A stretch of 64,000 nt of DNA from Pseudothauera hydrothermalis (lineage in GTDB: Bacteria; Pseudomonadota; Gammaproteobacteria; Burkholderiales; Rhodocyclaceae), in the NCBI RefSeq assembly GCF_003345255.1, contig NZ_CP029331.1:1178001-1242000 (forward strand). The letters run 5' to 3'. A program made the position numbers and the translations under genes. Each line of letters begins with the position of its first letter. The first letter of the stretch is position 1. The notes below the pieces were generated by a model that was given only the letters and a program-made list of their open reading frames with translations, was not told the DNA's origin and made no database searches. Positions 54,292-62,562 of the stretch are shown one piece after another.

Positions 54292-55284
54292 TCAAAAGTC
54301 CTCGTCATTGTCTTCGCCGTCGCCTGAGGCCAGCCACGGTTCGCCTTCGGTCCGTAATTGACGGGCGAGCCGGGTGCAGGCTTGGCGCAGCCAGCGGCGC
54401 GGGGCCGGGGCAAAGCGTTCCCAGTTGGCGTAAAAATGTCCGCGGCCGGCTTTGCCAAGCAGGCAGGCGCCTTTGTCGGCAAAAAAATGTTCGGCGCGCA
54501 GGGTTCCGACGGCGAATTGCTGCCAGATCCAGGCGTCGACGTGTGGACGCAAAGGTTCGATGAGGTCGCAGGCGAGCGATTCTCGCCCAAAGGCGGGGCG
54601 GTGATAGAAACCCAGCAGAGGGTCCAGGCCGGCGGCGTGGGCGGCGCGGACGGCTTCGAAGTGCAGCAGGGTGTAGGCCAAGGACAGGCAGGCGTTGACC
54701 GGGTCGCGGGGCGGCCGACGGTTGCGCCCGGTAAAGTTCAACGCGGGGGCGAACAGTGCGGTGTAGGCGCGAAAGTAGGCGCGTGCCGCGCTGCCTTCGA
54801 GTCCGCGCAGGCGGGCGCTGGAGATGCCGGTTTCGGCAGCCTGGGGGAGCGCATCGGCAAGCTGGCCACAGGCGTCGAACAGCGCTTTGCGCAGGTCTGG
54901 GCGGTATGTTTGCGCTTTGTGCAGCAGGCGGTGTTGGCGGCGTATTTTGGCGATCACCAGTTGCTGCGCCCAGCCGGCGCAGAAGGCGAGGTCCAGGGTG
55001 CGACGGGCCTGTGCCAGGCGTATGGCCGCTTCGTTGTGCGCCGGGCCCAGTACAATGGCCTCTTGCCGACTGGCGCGCGGGCTGAGCAACAAGGTGGTTG
55101 CGCCGGCTTCGGCTAGTTTGATCAATACCGCGGTGTCGATGCGGGTGCGTGCGCCCTGGACGATGACCCGGTCGATCAGTCGCAAGGGTATGGTCTGGCT
55201 GCGGCAGCCGTTTTCAAACAGAGCAAGCGCGCCATCGGTCATGCGGATTTCAAGGTCGGCGCGGTCGAGCAGCAGCGTGGCCAT
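54292..55284 (-). CDS. cas1: Cas1 integrase (canonical)
   Basis: 330 residues from ATG 55284 (MATLLLDRADLEIRMTDGAL). Catalytic metal ligands Glu163 (RGLEGSAARAYF), His228 (GFYHRPAFGRESL) and Asp240/Glu243 (ACDLIEPLRP) are present. Integrates new spacers with Cas2. No reverse transcriptase or Cas6 fusion, unlike some type III Cas1. An acidic tail (SGDGEDNDEDF) ends the protein. Confidence 0.95.
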   Translation of the reverse strand: MATLLLDRADLEIRMTDGALALFENGCRSQTIPLRLIDRVIVQGARTRIDTAVLIKLAEAGATTLLLSPRASRQEAIVLGPAHNEAAIRLAQARRTLDLAFCAGWAQQLVIAKIRRQHRLLHKAQTYRPDLRKALFDACGQLADALPQAAETGISSARLRGLEGSAARAYFRAYTALFAPALNFTGRNRRPPRDPVNACLSLAYTLLHFEAVRAAHAAGLDPLLGFYHRPAFGRESLACDLIEPLRPHVDAWIWQQFAVGTLRAEHFFADKGACLLGKAGRGHFYANWERFAPAPRRWLRQACTRLARQLRTEGEPWLASGDGEDNDEDF

Positions 55285-55288
55285 GGCG

Positions 55289-55573
55289 TTACCCCACGTA
55301 AAAATAGTCGGGATCGGTAGGTCGGACGGCAACGCCCAGTGCGAAGGTGCGTGCGCTGCGGTCAAGACGTAGCAGAAAAAAGCGGTCTTCGGCCTCGTTG
55401 AGCAGCAAGGCCATGTCATGCAGAAGTTCGTGGCGTTCGCTGTGAGTCAGGAACACCTCATGCACCGACTTTTGTCCGCCGGTGGTGTAGCCGCGCACCA
55501 GGGCAAGCGCGGCCGCCAGGCGGCGCGGGTGAGCGATGTCGTAAGCGGCAAGAAAGAAGTCGCGCTGGGACAT
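55289..55573 (-). CDS. cas2: Cas2 (second copy, cas2b)
   Basis: 94 residues from ATG 55573. The conserved FFLAAYDIAHPRRLAAALAL start and KSVHEVFLTHSERHELLHDM follow the Cas2 fold; the C-terminus ends RPTDPDYFYVG. It precedes canonical cas1 by 4 bp. Only about one quarter to one third of positions look shared with the other Cas2, so this is not a recent duplication. Confidence 0.93.
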   Translation of the reverse strand: MSQRDFFLAAYDIAHPRRLAAALALVRGYTTGGQKSVHEVFLTHSERHELLHDMALLLNEAEDRFFLLRLDRSARTFALGVAVRPTDPDYFYVG

Positions 55574-55659
55574 GATGAACAACCAGAAAGCGTATGCCTT
55601 GGCGGCATCATGCCTACTTGGACGCCGGTTTTCAGCAAGCGCAAGCTTGCCGTTGCGAT

Positions 55660-56631
55660 TCAGAAGGCGGCATCGAGGGGCAGCAGTTGGTAAGCGCCCA
55701 GTCCCAGGGTGGCGTTTTTACCTACATGCAGCCATTGGCCCAAGTGCAGCCATGGCAAAAGCGCGGTGAGTTCGCCGCAAAAGGTCCAGGTACCGATGGC
55801 GCCCCCCAAAATCATTTCTTGCTTTTGCCGGCTGGAGTAGCGGGACCAGTCTTGCCAGCGCAGGTTGCGCCGGTGTTGCAGCGTGTCAGCAAGCGCGACG
55901 AGCTGGTGCACGTTGCCTACGGCATCGGCTTTGCCGCCGTGAAACTCTGCAAGCAGGCTGATTCGTCGGAGTAAGTCGGCTATGAATTTGCGCGGGGTCA
56001 GTGCGTGAGGGCGCACCGGCTGACCTTGATGTTGCAAGCGCAAAGGGGTGGTGAACCGCAGGGCGATCCGGCGGGTCTGTGCCGGGTAGGGGGCCGCCAC
56101 CAGCGCTTGGGCCGATGCCGCATTGTGGGGGGCGATGGCGGGCGCGCCGGCTTGCCAGATTGGCGTCCATTGCGCTGGCCCGGCCGGGTTGGAGTGTTGG
56201 AGGTCGATTTGTTGCAGGGTGCCGCAGGCGCGTTGGCTACCGATACCTTGTGCAAAGGCGTTTTGTAGCGCACGGCTGATCAGCGGCAGGTGTTCGAGTG
56301 CGCGGCCAATCAGCACCAGGTTGAAGGTGAGCGGATGGCCTTGCGGGATGTGGGCGGTGCCAAAGGGCGGCGGTTCGATGACATAGGGGTTGGGGATGTG
56401 GCTGAAGCGTTGCAGGGCGTGTTGCGTCGGGGCCGGGGCTTCGAAAATCGCCGGGTAGGGGCAGTGGTTGCGTACCGGGCAGGGCTCGCAACGGGGTTGG
56501 CCAGTGAGGCAACTTGCCCGACGTAACGCCGCCCCGAACTGCCCGCGCAGCAGCGAGCCGGCGTATTGCGGCAGCTGCAGCGGTTGGTTCATGCGAAAGG
56601 TGTAGCGATAGCGGGCGAGCGGCAGCGGCAT
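55660..56631 (-). CDS. cas6: Cas6 pre-crRNA endoribonuclease
   Basis: 323 residues from ATG 56631 (MPLPLARYRYTFRMNQPLQL). RAMP-fold protein with the C-terminal Cas6 domain: the region GQWLHVGKNATLGLGAYQLLPLD holds the Gly-rich loop. A cysteine cluster CEPCPVRNHCPYP lies near residue 50. It cleaves the 37-nt repeats to leave the ATTAAGAC tag. One base after the CARF-HEPN gene, so in the same operon. Confidence 0.9.
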   Translation of the reverse strand: MPLPLARYRYTFRMNQPLQLPQYAGSLLRGQFGAALRRASCLTGQPRCEPCPVRNHCPYPAIFEAPAPTQHALQRFSHIPNPYVIEPPPFGTAHIPQGHPLTFNLVLIGRALEHLPLISRALQNAFAQGIGSQRACGTLQQIDLQHSNPAGPAQWTPIWQAGAPAIAPHNAASAQALVAAPYPAQTRRIALRFTTPLRLQHQGQPVRPHALTPRKFIADLLRRISLLAEFHGGKADAVGNVHQLVALADTLQHRRNLRWQDWSRYSSRQKQEMILGGAIGTWTFCGELTALLPWLHLGQWLHVGKNATLGLGAYQLLPLDAAF

Positions 56632-56632
56632 A

Positions 56633-57811
56633 TCAGGAAAGTTCCCGGATGAAGGTGTTGAGCTGTGCGTGCAAGGCGTGCTCATCGTTGAGCAGCTTGG
56701 CGATTTCGTCGTTGTGCGAGCGCTGGCCATGGGCCAGTGCATTGCGCAGCCATTCCAGTCGTTTGAATAGTCGGTTTTCCTGCCCGAGTGCCCTGCGCAC
56801 CTCGTCCCGCTCTTCAAAGTTTCCGGGATTGCCCCGGCGGCGGTTGACTTCGCGGGTGATGAGCCCTTCCAGCAGAAAAATGGCTGCACGCAAGTAGTCG
56901 CGTCGGCCGAGATAGGCGCGGGCCAGTGCCAGTTCGCGCTCACCGCGCTCTGCTTTGCGCACCCAGGCCACCCGGGCTTCCAGTTCGGGACGGAACAGGC
57001 TGCCGAGCGGGCCGGTGTGCGTGGCAATCGCCTCTAACGATGCGCTGAGTTTTTGCCGTGCGCCCTCCAGATGATTGACCCGTTCCAGAAACGCGGCCGA
57101 TTCAAGGATGCGCGCGCGCCCTTCAGGCATGCCGTCCTCGGCCAGCAGGCGGGAAAACACGCTGTAGTCGCCGTCCTTGTCGTAGCTGGACAGGGCGTCG
57201 ACCCAATCGAGCATCTTGAGCATGCCTTTGAGCCGCAGCACCGGTACTTCGCCAGTGGCCGGGTCCTTCATGTCGTAGGCGCCATAAAAGATGTCCTCGA
57301 TCTCGACATGGCGGACACGCGAAAGATAGCGGGCCGCGATCAGCGCGAGCATCGGCAGGTGCCGGAAGGAGTGGGTCACGTCGATGGCGATGTGTTCGCC
57401 TTCGCTCAGGCAGGCCGCCAGTTGTCCGAGCAGCGCCGCCTGACCGGCCTCATCGCGGGCGTAGTCGATCAGCACGCAGTCGACCGGGTGTCCGAGGCGT
57501 GTGGACAGCCTGCCGGCATGGTCTTGCAGAAGTGCCGCATCGACGGTGTCGGAATCGACCGCATCGATGAGTTGCAGGAGTCCATCGTCGTCTGGTTCGG
57601 CCTGACCGGATTCGCGCTCGAAAAACACATCCCACATGCTGCCGGAGGTGCCGACCAGGATCAGCCGGTCAGGCTTCAGGTAGTCGTCGAGCGCCATGCC
57701 GAAGAAGGGGACTTCGCGCATGAACTTGCTATCGAAGCGGTATTTTGCCGTGCGGTAGCCGCTTCGAGGATCGTATTGGCCCTTGCCTAGAAAGCTGATC
57801 AGGGTGCTCAT
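56633..57811 (-). CDS. CARF-HEPN ribonuclease, TM1812/Csx2 family
   Basis: 392 residues. N-terminal CARF domain: RLILVGTSGSMWDVFF near residue 50 and the DxTH-type motif AIDVTHSFRHLPMLALIAARY (about 145-165). C-terminal HEPN domain with the RNase motif Rx4H in WLRNALAHGQRS (about residue 365). In type III systems, Cas10-made cyclic oligoadenylate binds the CARF domain and switches on HEPN RNA cleavage, giving collateral defence. Lies between cas6 and csx16. Confidence 0.9.
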   Translation of the reverse strand: MSTLISFLGKGQYDPRSGYRTAKYRFDSKFMREVPFFGMALDDYLKPDRLILVGTSGSMWDVFFERESGQAEPDDDGLLQLIDAVDSDTVDAALLQDHAGRLSTRLGHPVDCVLIDYARDEAGQAALLGQLAACLSEGEHIAIDVTHSFRHLPMLALIAARYLSRVRHVEIEDIFYGAYDMKDPATGEVPVLRLKGMLKMLDWVDALSSYDKDGDYSVFSRLLAEDGMPEGRARILESAAFLERVNHLEGARQKLSASLEAIATHTGPLGSLFRPELEARVAWVRKAERGERELALARAYLGRRDYLRAAIFLLEGLITREVNRRRGNPGNFEERDEVRRALGQENRLFKRLEWLRNALAHGQRSHNDEIAKLLNDEHALHAQLNTFIRELS

Positions 57812-57833
57812 GTGTGGTCCTCGAACGGTGTCC

Positions 57834-58130
57834 TCAGGATTGCTGAGCTTTGATCACATAGCCTTCGAGCCGGGCGCCATAGGCGGCGAGCTGGTCGGCC
57901 GAGAGTTCCTGACCGCGCACTTCGGGCGGCAGGTCGAGCGACAGATGCAGGTAACGCCCGCCGCGGGCGCAGACCGCGGCCGCCAGATGCACCGGCAGCG
58001 TGCCGATCACGGTGTCGCCCGGATTGAGTTGTGCTGGATCGAGATGGGCGATCTGCCGGTCGACGGTCAGCCCCTGACGCCGCGCCCACTCGATGGCGCC
58101 GGGGTGGCGGGTGACGAAGTAGGTGGTCAT
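57834..58130 (-). CDS. csx16: CRISPR-associated protein Csx16 (VVA1548 family)
   Basis: 98 residues from ATG 58130: MTTYFVTRHPGAIEWARRQG, DTVIGTLPVHLAAAVCARGG and YLHLSLDLPPEVRGQELSAD are the diagnostic blocks of Csx16. The family is confined to type III loci and has been proposed as a ring nuclease that removes cyclic oligoadenylate. Start overlaps the cmr6 stop by 4 bp. Sitting beside the CARF-HEPN effector, it fits an off-switch role. Confidence 0.88.
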   Translation of the reverse strand: MTTYFVTRHPGAIEWARRQGLTVDRQIAHLDPAQLNPGDTVIGTLPVHLAAAVCARGGRYLHLSLDLPPEVRGQELSADQLAAYGARLEGYVIKAQQS

Positions 58131-59338
58131 GCCGATTCGCCCCGTAGCGCGGCCATATGCAGCTTCTTGCGCGCGTCCTTCCAGTCGTCCTTGCGGTCGA
58201 GTTTCTCGACCACGGCCGGCAGCCACTGGGCAAGCGCCTCGGCCAATTGCAGGCGGTCCGCGGCGCTCCAGCCCTGTGCTTCGTCCAGGGCCTGTCTGCT
58301 CAGCTGCAATGCGACGGCATAGAGGCCACTGCCCGGGTTCAAGGGGTCCTTGCGGCCGCTTGCCTGTTTTTTCGAGCACTGCTCGACGAATTTGGCGATC
58401 GCGCGTGCTTGGGGGCTGAGCGCGGCCGACTCGGCTTGGCGCGCCTGCTGGGCTTGTGCTTCGGCTCTTGCGGCGGCCTCCTGTTCCAGCTTGCGGCGCC
58501 GGGCCGGGTCCTGAGCGAGCCGTCCGTAGCCCACGGCGCTCTTCGCGCCAAAACCCAGCCATTCGCCGGCCAGTTCGATTGCGGCCGCGAGTAGCGCGCG
58601 CCAGCGCTCGCGCAGCGCGGCGGCTTCGGCGGGGATTAGCGCGGGGTTGCACTGCACATGCAGGGTGCATTCGCAGCCGGCCGCCACCGCCAGGAAGGGG
58701 ATGGGGTTGGGCTGCTCGTTGGCGTGCGGGCTGCCGTTGCCCTGCAGATAGCCGCTGTGGTGCGGGGTCATGATCTCGACGGTAAGCAGCGGGACCTTGT
58801 CCCTGGCGGGCTGGAAGAAGAGATCCCAGAACATCAGCGCGCCGCGGGTGCGGATGGCGTTGGTGTCGCCGGGCTCGGTTTCCAGGCCGAACAGCACATC
58901 AATCGCGTGCTGATCCCAACCGGCGGTGTCGCCCCAGTCGCCGCTGGCCAGTTCCTCCGCGGCGCGGCGGATCACGCCCTTGACACCGCTGCCGGCCAGG
59001 TAGGGCAGGCCGTGCGGATTCAGGAAAGCGAAGCCGTTTTCCAGCGGATGCTCGTTGCCTAGGCCGGTGGCCAGCGGCGCGGTGAGGCGGGCGGGGTGGG
59101 TGAATACCAAGTCCCCGAGGCTGGCGGCCAGCACGCTCTGGCGCTGGCACAGCGCCTTCAGGGCGGCGCGGCTGTGGCTGGGCAGCGCGCCGGCCACGGT
59201 TATGAAGGCGGGGGTCTTGTTGCTGGGCTTGCGCCAGTCGGCTTCCCAACCGTCGAAATACAGCCCGAAGCGGTGGCCGGGCGGGCAATCGTCGAAGCGG
59301 TTGTTGCGGGTGAGGTAATCGGGCAGGGCGAAGCTCAT
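58127..59338 (-). CDS. cmr6: Type III-B RAMP protein Cmr6
   Basis: 403 residues, RAMP fold with GSGVKGVIRRAAEEL (about residues 118-132) and the Gly-rich GFGAKSAVGYGRL (about 262-274). The usual Cmr6 is about 250-340 aa; here a charged helical extension of roughly 120 residues (KLEQEAAARAEAQAQQARQAE...) follows the core. Cmr6 caps the Cmr filament near the 3' part of the crRNA. Confidence 0.92.
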   Translation of the reverse strand: MSFALPDYLTRNNRFDDCPPGHRFGLYFDGWEADWRKPSNKTPAFITVAGALPSHSRAALKALCQRQSVLAASLGDLVFTHPARLTAPLATGLGNEHPLENGFAFLNPHGLPYLAGSGVKGVIRRAAEELASGDWGDTAGWDQHAIDVLFGLETEPGDTNAIRTRGALMFWDLFFQPARDKVPLLTVEIMTPHHSGYLQGNGSPHANEQPNPIPFLAVAAGCECTLHVQCNPALIPAEAAALRERWRALLAAAIELAGEWLGFGAKSAVGYGRLAQDPARRRKLEQEAAARAEAQAQQARQAESAALSPQARAIAKFVEQCSKKQASGRKDPLNPGSGLYAVALQLSRQALDEAQGWSAADRLQLAEALAQWLPAVVEKLDRKDDWKDARKKLHMAALRGESA

Positions 59339-59348
59339 GGCGATGTCC

Positions 59349-59744
59349 TCACAGCGCGGCCGCGAACTGGCGGATCCAGCGCAGGATGCGCAGGGCTTCG
59401 TCGGTGGCCTGGCGGTATCGGTCTGGCTGGGCGCGCAGCAACAAATCCATCATCGGCTGAAATCCCGGGTCCTGGCCGTTGCCGCCTGCGCGCTTCATGA
59501 TCCAGCGGCGCAGCTGAGCAGCCAGCGCGCGGTGATGGTCCTTGTTTTTGTCTTGATAGAACGCCAGCGTCTGCATCAGGCCGTTGTTCATGATCAGCGC
59601 GGGGGCCGCTTTGGCGAGGTTGCGGTACTCGTCGCCGGCGAGCTGGACGCCTTCTTGCGCGCACTGCCAAGCAAATTGCGCGCGCTGCTGCTCCAGCGTG
59701 GTCCGGGTGGCGGGGGTTTTGTTCTTTTCGGTGGTCGTGCTCAT
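59349..59744 (-). CDS. cmr5: Type III-B small subunit Cmr5
   Basis: 131 residues, all helical: TTLEQQRAQFAWQCAQEGV near the N-terminus and LIMNNGLMQTLAFYQDKN, the Cmr5 signature. Forms the inner filament contacting the target RNA. Ten bp upstream of cmr6. Confidence 0.93.
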   Translation of the reverse strand: MSTTTEKNKTPATRTTLEQQRAQFAWQCAQEGVQLAGDEYRNLAKAAPALIMNNGLMQTLAFYQDKNKDHHRALAAQLRRWIMKRAGGNGQDPGFQPMMDLLLRAQPDRYRQATDEALRILRWIRQFAAAL

Positions 59745-59758
59745 CGCTGTTCTCCCGG

Positions 59759-60685
59759 TTAGCGGCTGTTGCCTCGGATGACCCGCGCGGCAACCAGCCC
59801 GCGCCCGGTGGTGGCGTCGCCGCCGATCTGCAAGATCTGGCCGTCGATCGCCTGGGTGACATGTTGCAGCACCGCCTCGGCCTCCAGTTCGGCCTTTTCG
59901 CTGCGCTCGCGGCTTGCCATCAGGCTGCCCAGCATCAGGGTTTCGGGCGGCAGGTTCTCGGTGTAGAAAAGGCCGCCATCATCGGCCGCGCCGGTCTTGT
60001 TGTCGATGCGCACATGGGGTTCGACCATGGTGGCGTTCTTGGCGAACCAGGTGAAATCCTCGTCGGCCAGCAACACCAGGTCGCGGGCGAACTTGTCGCG
60101 GAAATAGTCGTGGGCCTCACCGGCGGGCAGGGCATGCTTGGCCAGCCAGCCTGCCATGGCTTTGAGCTTGTCCTCCTGGGCGCGGCTGTTGTGGTACTCG
60201 AAGGCTTCCAGATGCAGCGTGTTGTCGGAGAGGAGTTCTGGGTTGGCCGCGCAGCATTCGTTGGCTGCGAGCGTTGCCGGCACGGCGGGCACGTCCTGGA
60301 TGCCGAGCTGGGCGAGCAGCCGTGCGGCGCGGGCTAGCGCATGGGCGCTGGTGGCATACACATAGCCTTGCTTCACACAACGCACCGGGAAGGCGACCAG
60401 CTGGGCATCACCCAGGCTGATGGCGCCAGCGTGCAGGTTGCCGGATTGCGATTCGGGACCGAACAGCCGGTCGAGCAGCTTTTCGCCCTTTTCGCCTTCG
60501 ATCCAGCCGGGCAGGGCATGAAAGCGGTGACGGATGGCGCCCTTCAGGCCCGAGCCGGGGAATACCGGGTGTTCGCAATGGCGCTCGCGGGCGATGGGGT
60601 TGTCGATCAGGCCGAAGGCTTGGCCTGCGCCCATATGGACAGGGCTGGTGGCATACAGGAACAGGGCGGCGTGGGCTTGGAACAT
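59759..60685 (-). CDS. cmr4: Type III-B backbone RAMP nuclease Cmr4
   Basis: 308 residues from ATG 60685 (MFQAHAALFLYATSPVHMGAG). The loop GLIDNPIARERHCEHPVFPG holds the Asp used for target RNA cleavage, followed by GSGLKGAIRHRFH, and the C-terminal Gly-rich motif is QIGGDATTGRGLV. Several copies build the filament and cut target RNA every 6 nt. Its upstream neighbour is a PIN toxin rather than cmr3. Confidence 0.94.
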   Translation of the reverse strand: MFQAHAALFLYATSPVHMGAGQAFGLIDNPIARERHCEHPVFPGSGLKGAIRHRFHALPGWIEGEKGEKLLDRLFGPESQSGNLHAGAISLGDAQLVAFPVRCVKQGYVYATSAHALARAARLLAQLGIQDVPAVPATLAANECCAANPELLSDNTLHLEAFEYHNSRAQEDKLKAMAGWLAKHALPAGEAHDYFRDKFARDLVLLADEDFTWFAKNATMVEPHVRIDNKTGAADDGGLFYTENLPPETLMLGSLMASRERSEKAELEAEAVLQHVTQAIDGQILQIGGDATTGRGLVAARVIRGNSR

Positions 60686-60705
60686 GGGTGAGTCCTCGAT
60701 GCGAT

Positions 60706-61104
60706 TCAAAGGGTGACGGTGCGCAGATGGCCGCTGGCGGCAGCATCCAGGCGATGATCGTTGGTCCAGAATTCGTCACAGCCGGCTTCGATGGCCGCTG
60801 CCAGGTGCAGCGCATCCGGGGTTTTCGGGCGGTGGCGGGCGCGCAGTTCGGTGGCCAGTTCGAAAACAGAGCGAGAGAGCGCAGCCCAGAACAGCCCGGG
60901 TGAGGCGAAGAAATGCTCATAGCGCCCGAGCAGGGATGCGTCCTGCAACCGTAATCGACCGACACGACATTCGAGCCGGGTCAGTTCGCTGACCGCCAGT
61001 TTGGGGTAAGCGCTGCGCACCCAGGCTTCGTGCAGGCGTGAGGCAAATTCGGCATGACGCTCGACCGCGTAGATCACCATGCAGGTGTCGGGATAAACAA
61101 GCAT
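60706..61104 (-). CDS. VapC-like PIN-domain ribonuclease toxin
   Basis: 132 residues. PIN active-site acids Asp6 (VYPDTC), Glu40/45 (VSELTRLEC), Asp97 (KTPDALHLAAA) and Asp116 (WTNDHRL). VapC toxins cut tRNA or rRNA. The ATG overlaps the antitoxin stop by 4 bp (coupled). Embedded between cmr3 and cmr4 in the Cmr operon, where it will be co-transcribed with the interference genes. Confidence 0.92.
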   Translation of the reverse strand: MLVYPDTCMVIYAVERHAEFASRLHEAWVRSAYPKLAVSELTRLECRVGRLRLQDASLLGRYEHFFASPGLFWAALSRSVFELATELRARHRPKTPDALHLAAAIEAGCDEFWTNDHRLDAAASGHLRTVTL

Positions 61105-61355
61105 CAGTCTTCATCTCCCCAGGCGTTACGCTCTTCGGCGATCTGGGCGTCGATCTCTTCCCGGGTACGCCGGCTGGGCGGCAGGGTCTCAAGCCAGTTG
61201 AACAAGGCCTGCAGGCTATCATCGCTGCTCGGCTGCGGCTCGATCACTTTGACAGCGACTTCGACTTGCAGGCGCTGCGAAGGGAAGTCGTCCGGCAAGG
61301 TGATTTCAAGGTGGCGCTTGGCGTCTGTTTCGGCAAAGGTGCGATATAGCTGCAT
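61104..61355 (-). CDS. VapB-like antitoxin
   Basis: 83 residues starting MQLYRTFAETDAKRHLEITL. The C-terminal motif REEIDAQIAEERNAWGDE is common in antitoxins paired with PIN toxins. No clear AbrB/RHH DNA-binding domain can be seen, so autoregulation is uncertain. Located 47 bp after cmr3, the largest gap in this part of the operon, which may hold its own promoter. Confidence 0.82.
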   Translation of the reverse strand: MQLYRTFAETDAKRHLEITLPDDFPSQRLQVEVAVKVIEPQPSSDDSLQALFNWLETLPPSRRTREEIDAQIAEERNAWGDED

Positions 61356-61402
61356 GGTCTCAATCCTTGTTCGGCAAAAGACGGGGCTGTCCGGCCACTT
61401 GC

Positions 61403-62542
61403 TCAGTTCCAGTGCGCAAGCAGACAGGCATTGAAGCCTTCGGCGCAGCGGGCGGGGTCGGGGCAGGGCAGGCCGTCGTGCTGCAGGGCGTCGAGCGCGG
61501 CCGGGTCGCCCTGGAAATCCTCCAGCCAGTACACACTGCCGGCGGGTGCGGCGCGTAGCGCCGGCTTGGGCTGACGGCGGGCCAAGTCCCAGCCGGAGAC
61601 GGTCTCCAGCCGGGGCACGGCGGCACAGACCAGCCGCGCCGAGGCACCATGGAAATGCCAGCGGTTGTTGCCATCCAGACCGGGCAGGCGCCAGCCTTCC
61701 GGGAAAATCCCCGGGCTTGTGAGCAGCAGGCGGAAGCGCCCGGCGCTGGCCAGCGCGGCGCTGTCGATGCGCGGTAAGGCGCAGTCGATCGGACGCACCC
61801 GTGCGGCGTGCCCGTCGCCGCCAAAGCGCAGCAAACCGTCTTTGGGCAGTACGCCGTCGGCACCCTGCACCCGTGCGACGAAGGCGACGCCGGGTTTGAG
61901 CGCAATGGCCTCGCTGGTGTAGAGCTGACCTTCGGCCACGGTGGCTTTTCCGGCCTCAAGCGCGATGCCCAGGCGTGAGTCGAGCGTCCACAGCTCGGAA
62001 CTGGAGAGCCAGTGCCCTTTTTGCTTGTCGAGTGGATCTCCGCGCTGCCAGGCGCCAATGCCGGCGGCTGTGAGCCACAGCCCGCCCTTGGGTTTGCCGG
62101 CCTCGGGTTGGCACAGGGTAGGGGTGAGCGGCAGCGGGTGGCTGCTGGCCAGGGCCGGGTGCAGCGCGGTGGGTTGTAGCGCGGTGGCGCGCTCCTGCTG
62201 GTCGATGCTGAGGTCGGCGGGCAGCGGCAGCAGCGCTTCGAAGCTGTCCTTGCCGGTTTTGCGGGCGAGGCCGAAATGCGCGATGCGGAAGGCGCCAGGC
62301 GCGTCCACACTGCCCAGGCTGGCGGCCAGCGGCCCTTCCAGCCGGATGCTGTCCGCGGCGAAGGCGGCGGGGTCGATCTTGGCGTCGGCCAGCATGCGGC
62401 TACGCAGCGCGCCGGCGGCCACCGAGGGCCAGGGCGGCATCAGCGCTTCGCCATGACTGCCGGCGTCGGCAAAGAGTTTGTTGCCGCGCAGGATCAGCAC
62501 GTCCAGTGGTTCGATCAGCAGGGTGTGTTCGGCATGAGGCAT
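61403..62542 (-). CDS. cmr3: Type III-B RAMP protein Cmr3
   Basis: 379 residues: LLIEPLDVLILRGNKLFADAG and MPPWPSVAAGALRSRML at the N-terminus, characteristic of Cmr3, and a central DSRLGIALEAGKATVAEGQLYTSE segment shared by RAMP proteins. Cmr3 with Cas10 binds the 5' tag of the crRNA. 20 bp after cmr2. Confidence 0.93.
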   Translation of the reverse strand: MPHAEHTLLIEPLDVLILRGNKLFADAGSHGEALMPPWPSVAAGALRSRMLADAKIDPAAFAADSIRLEGPLAASLGSVDAPGAFRIAHFGLARKTGKDSFEALLPLPADLSIDQQERATALQPTALHPALASSHPLPLTPTLCQPEAGKPKGGLWLTAAGIGAWQRGDPLDKQKGHWLSSSELWTLDSRLGIALEAGKATVAEGQLYTSEAIALKPGVAFVARVQGADGVLPKDGLLRFGGDGHAARVRPIDCALPRIDSAALASAGRFRLLLTSPGIFPEGWRLPGLDGNNRWHFHGASARLVCAAVPRLETVSGWDLARRQPKPALRAAPAGSVYWLEDFQGDPAALDALQHDGLPCPDPARCAEGFNACLLAHWN

Positions 62543-62562
62543 GGATCATTGCTCCTGGACGG

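Noticed and set aside
54292-56631. Reverse transcriptase or RT-Cas1-Cas6 fusion, as in some type III loci
   Set aside because: Cas1 and Cas6 are separate genes and no RT motif (such as YADD) is found in either.
55660-57027. Cas6 with a 130-residue N-terminal extension
   Set aside because: The extension is the CARF-HEPN gene read in another frame. The RAMP fold starts at ATG 56631.
57834-58670. Long frame starting at 58670 that ends in the Csx16 sequence
   Set aside because: Its first 180 residues are cmr6 read out of frame. Csx16 itself starts at 58130, four bases overlapping the cmr6 stop.
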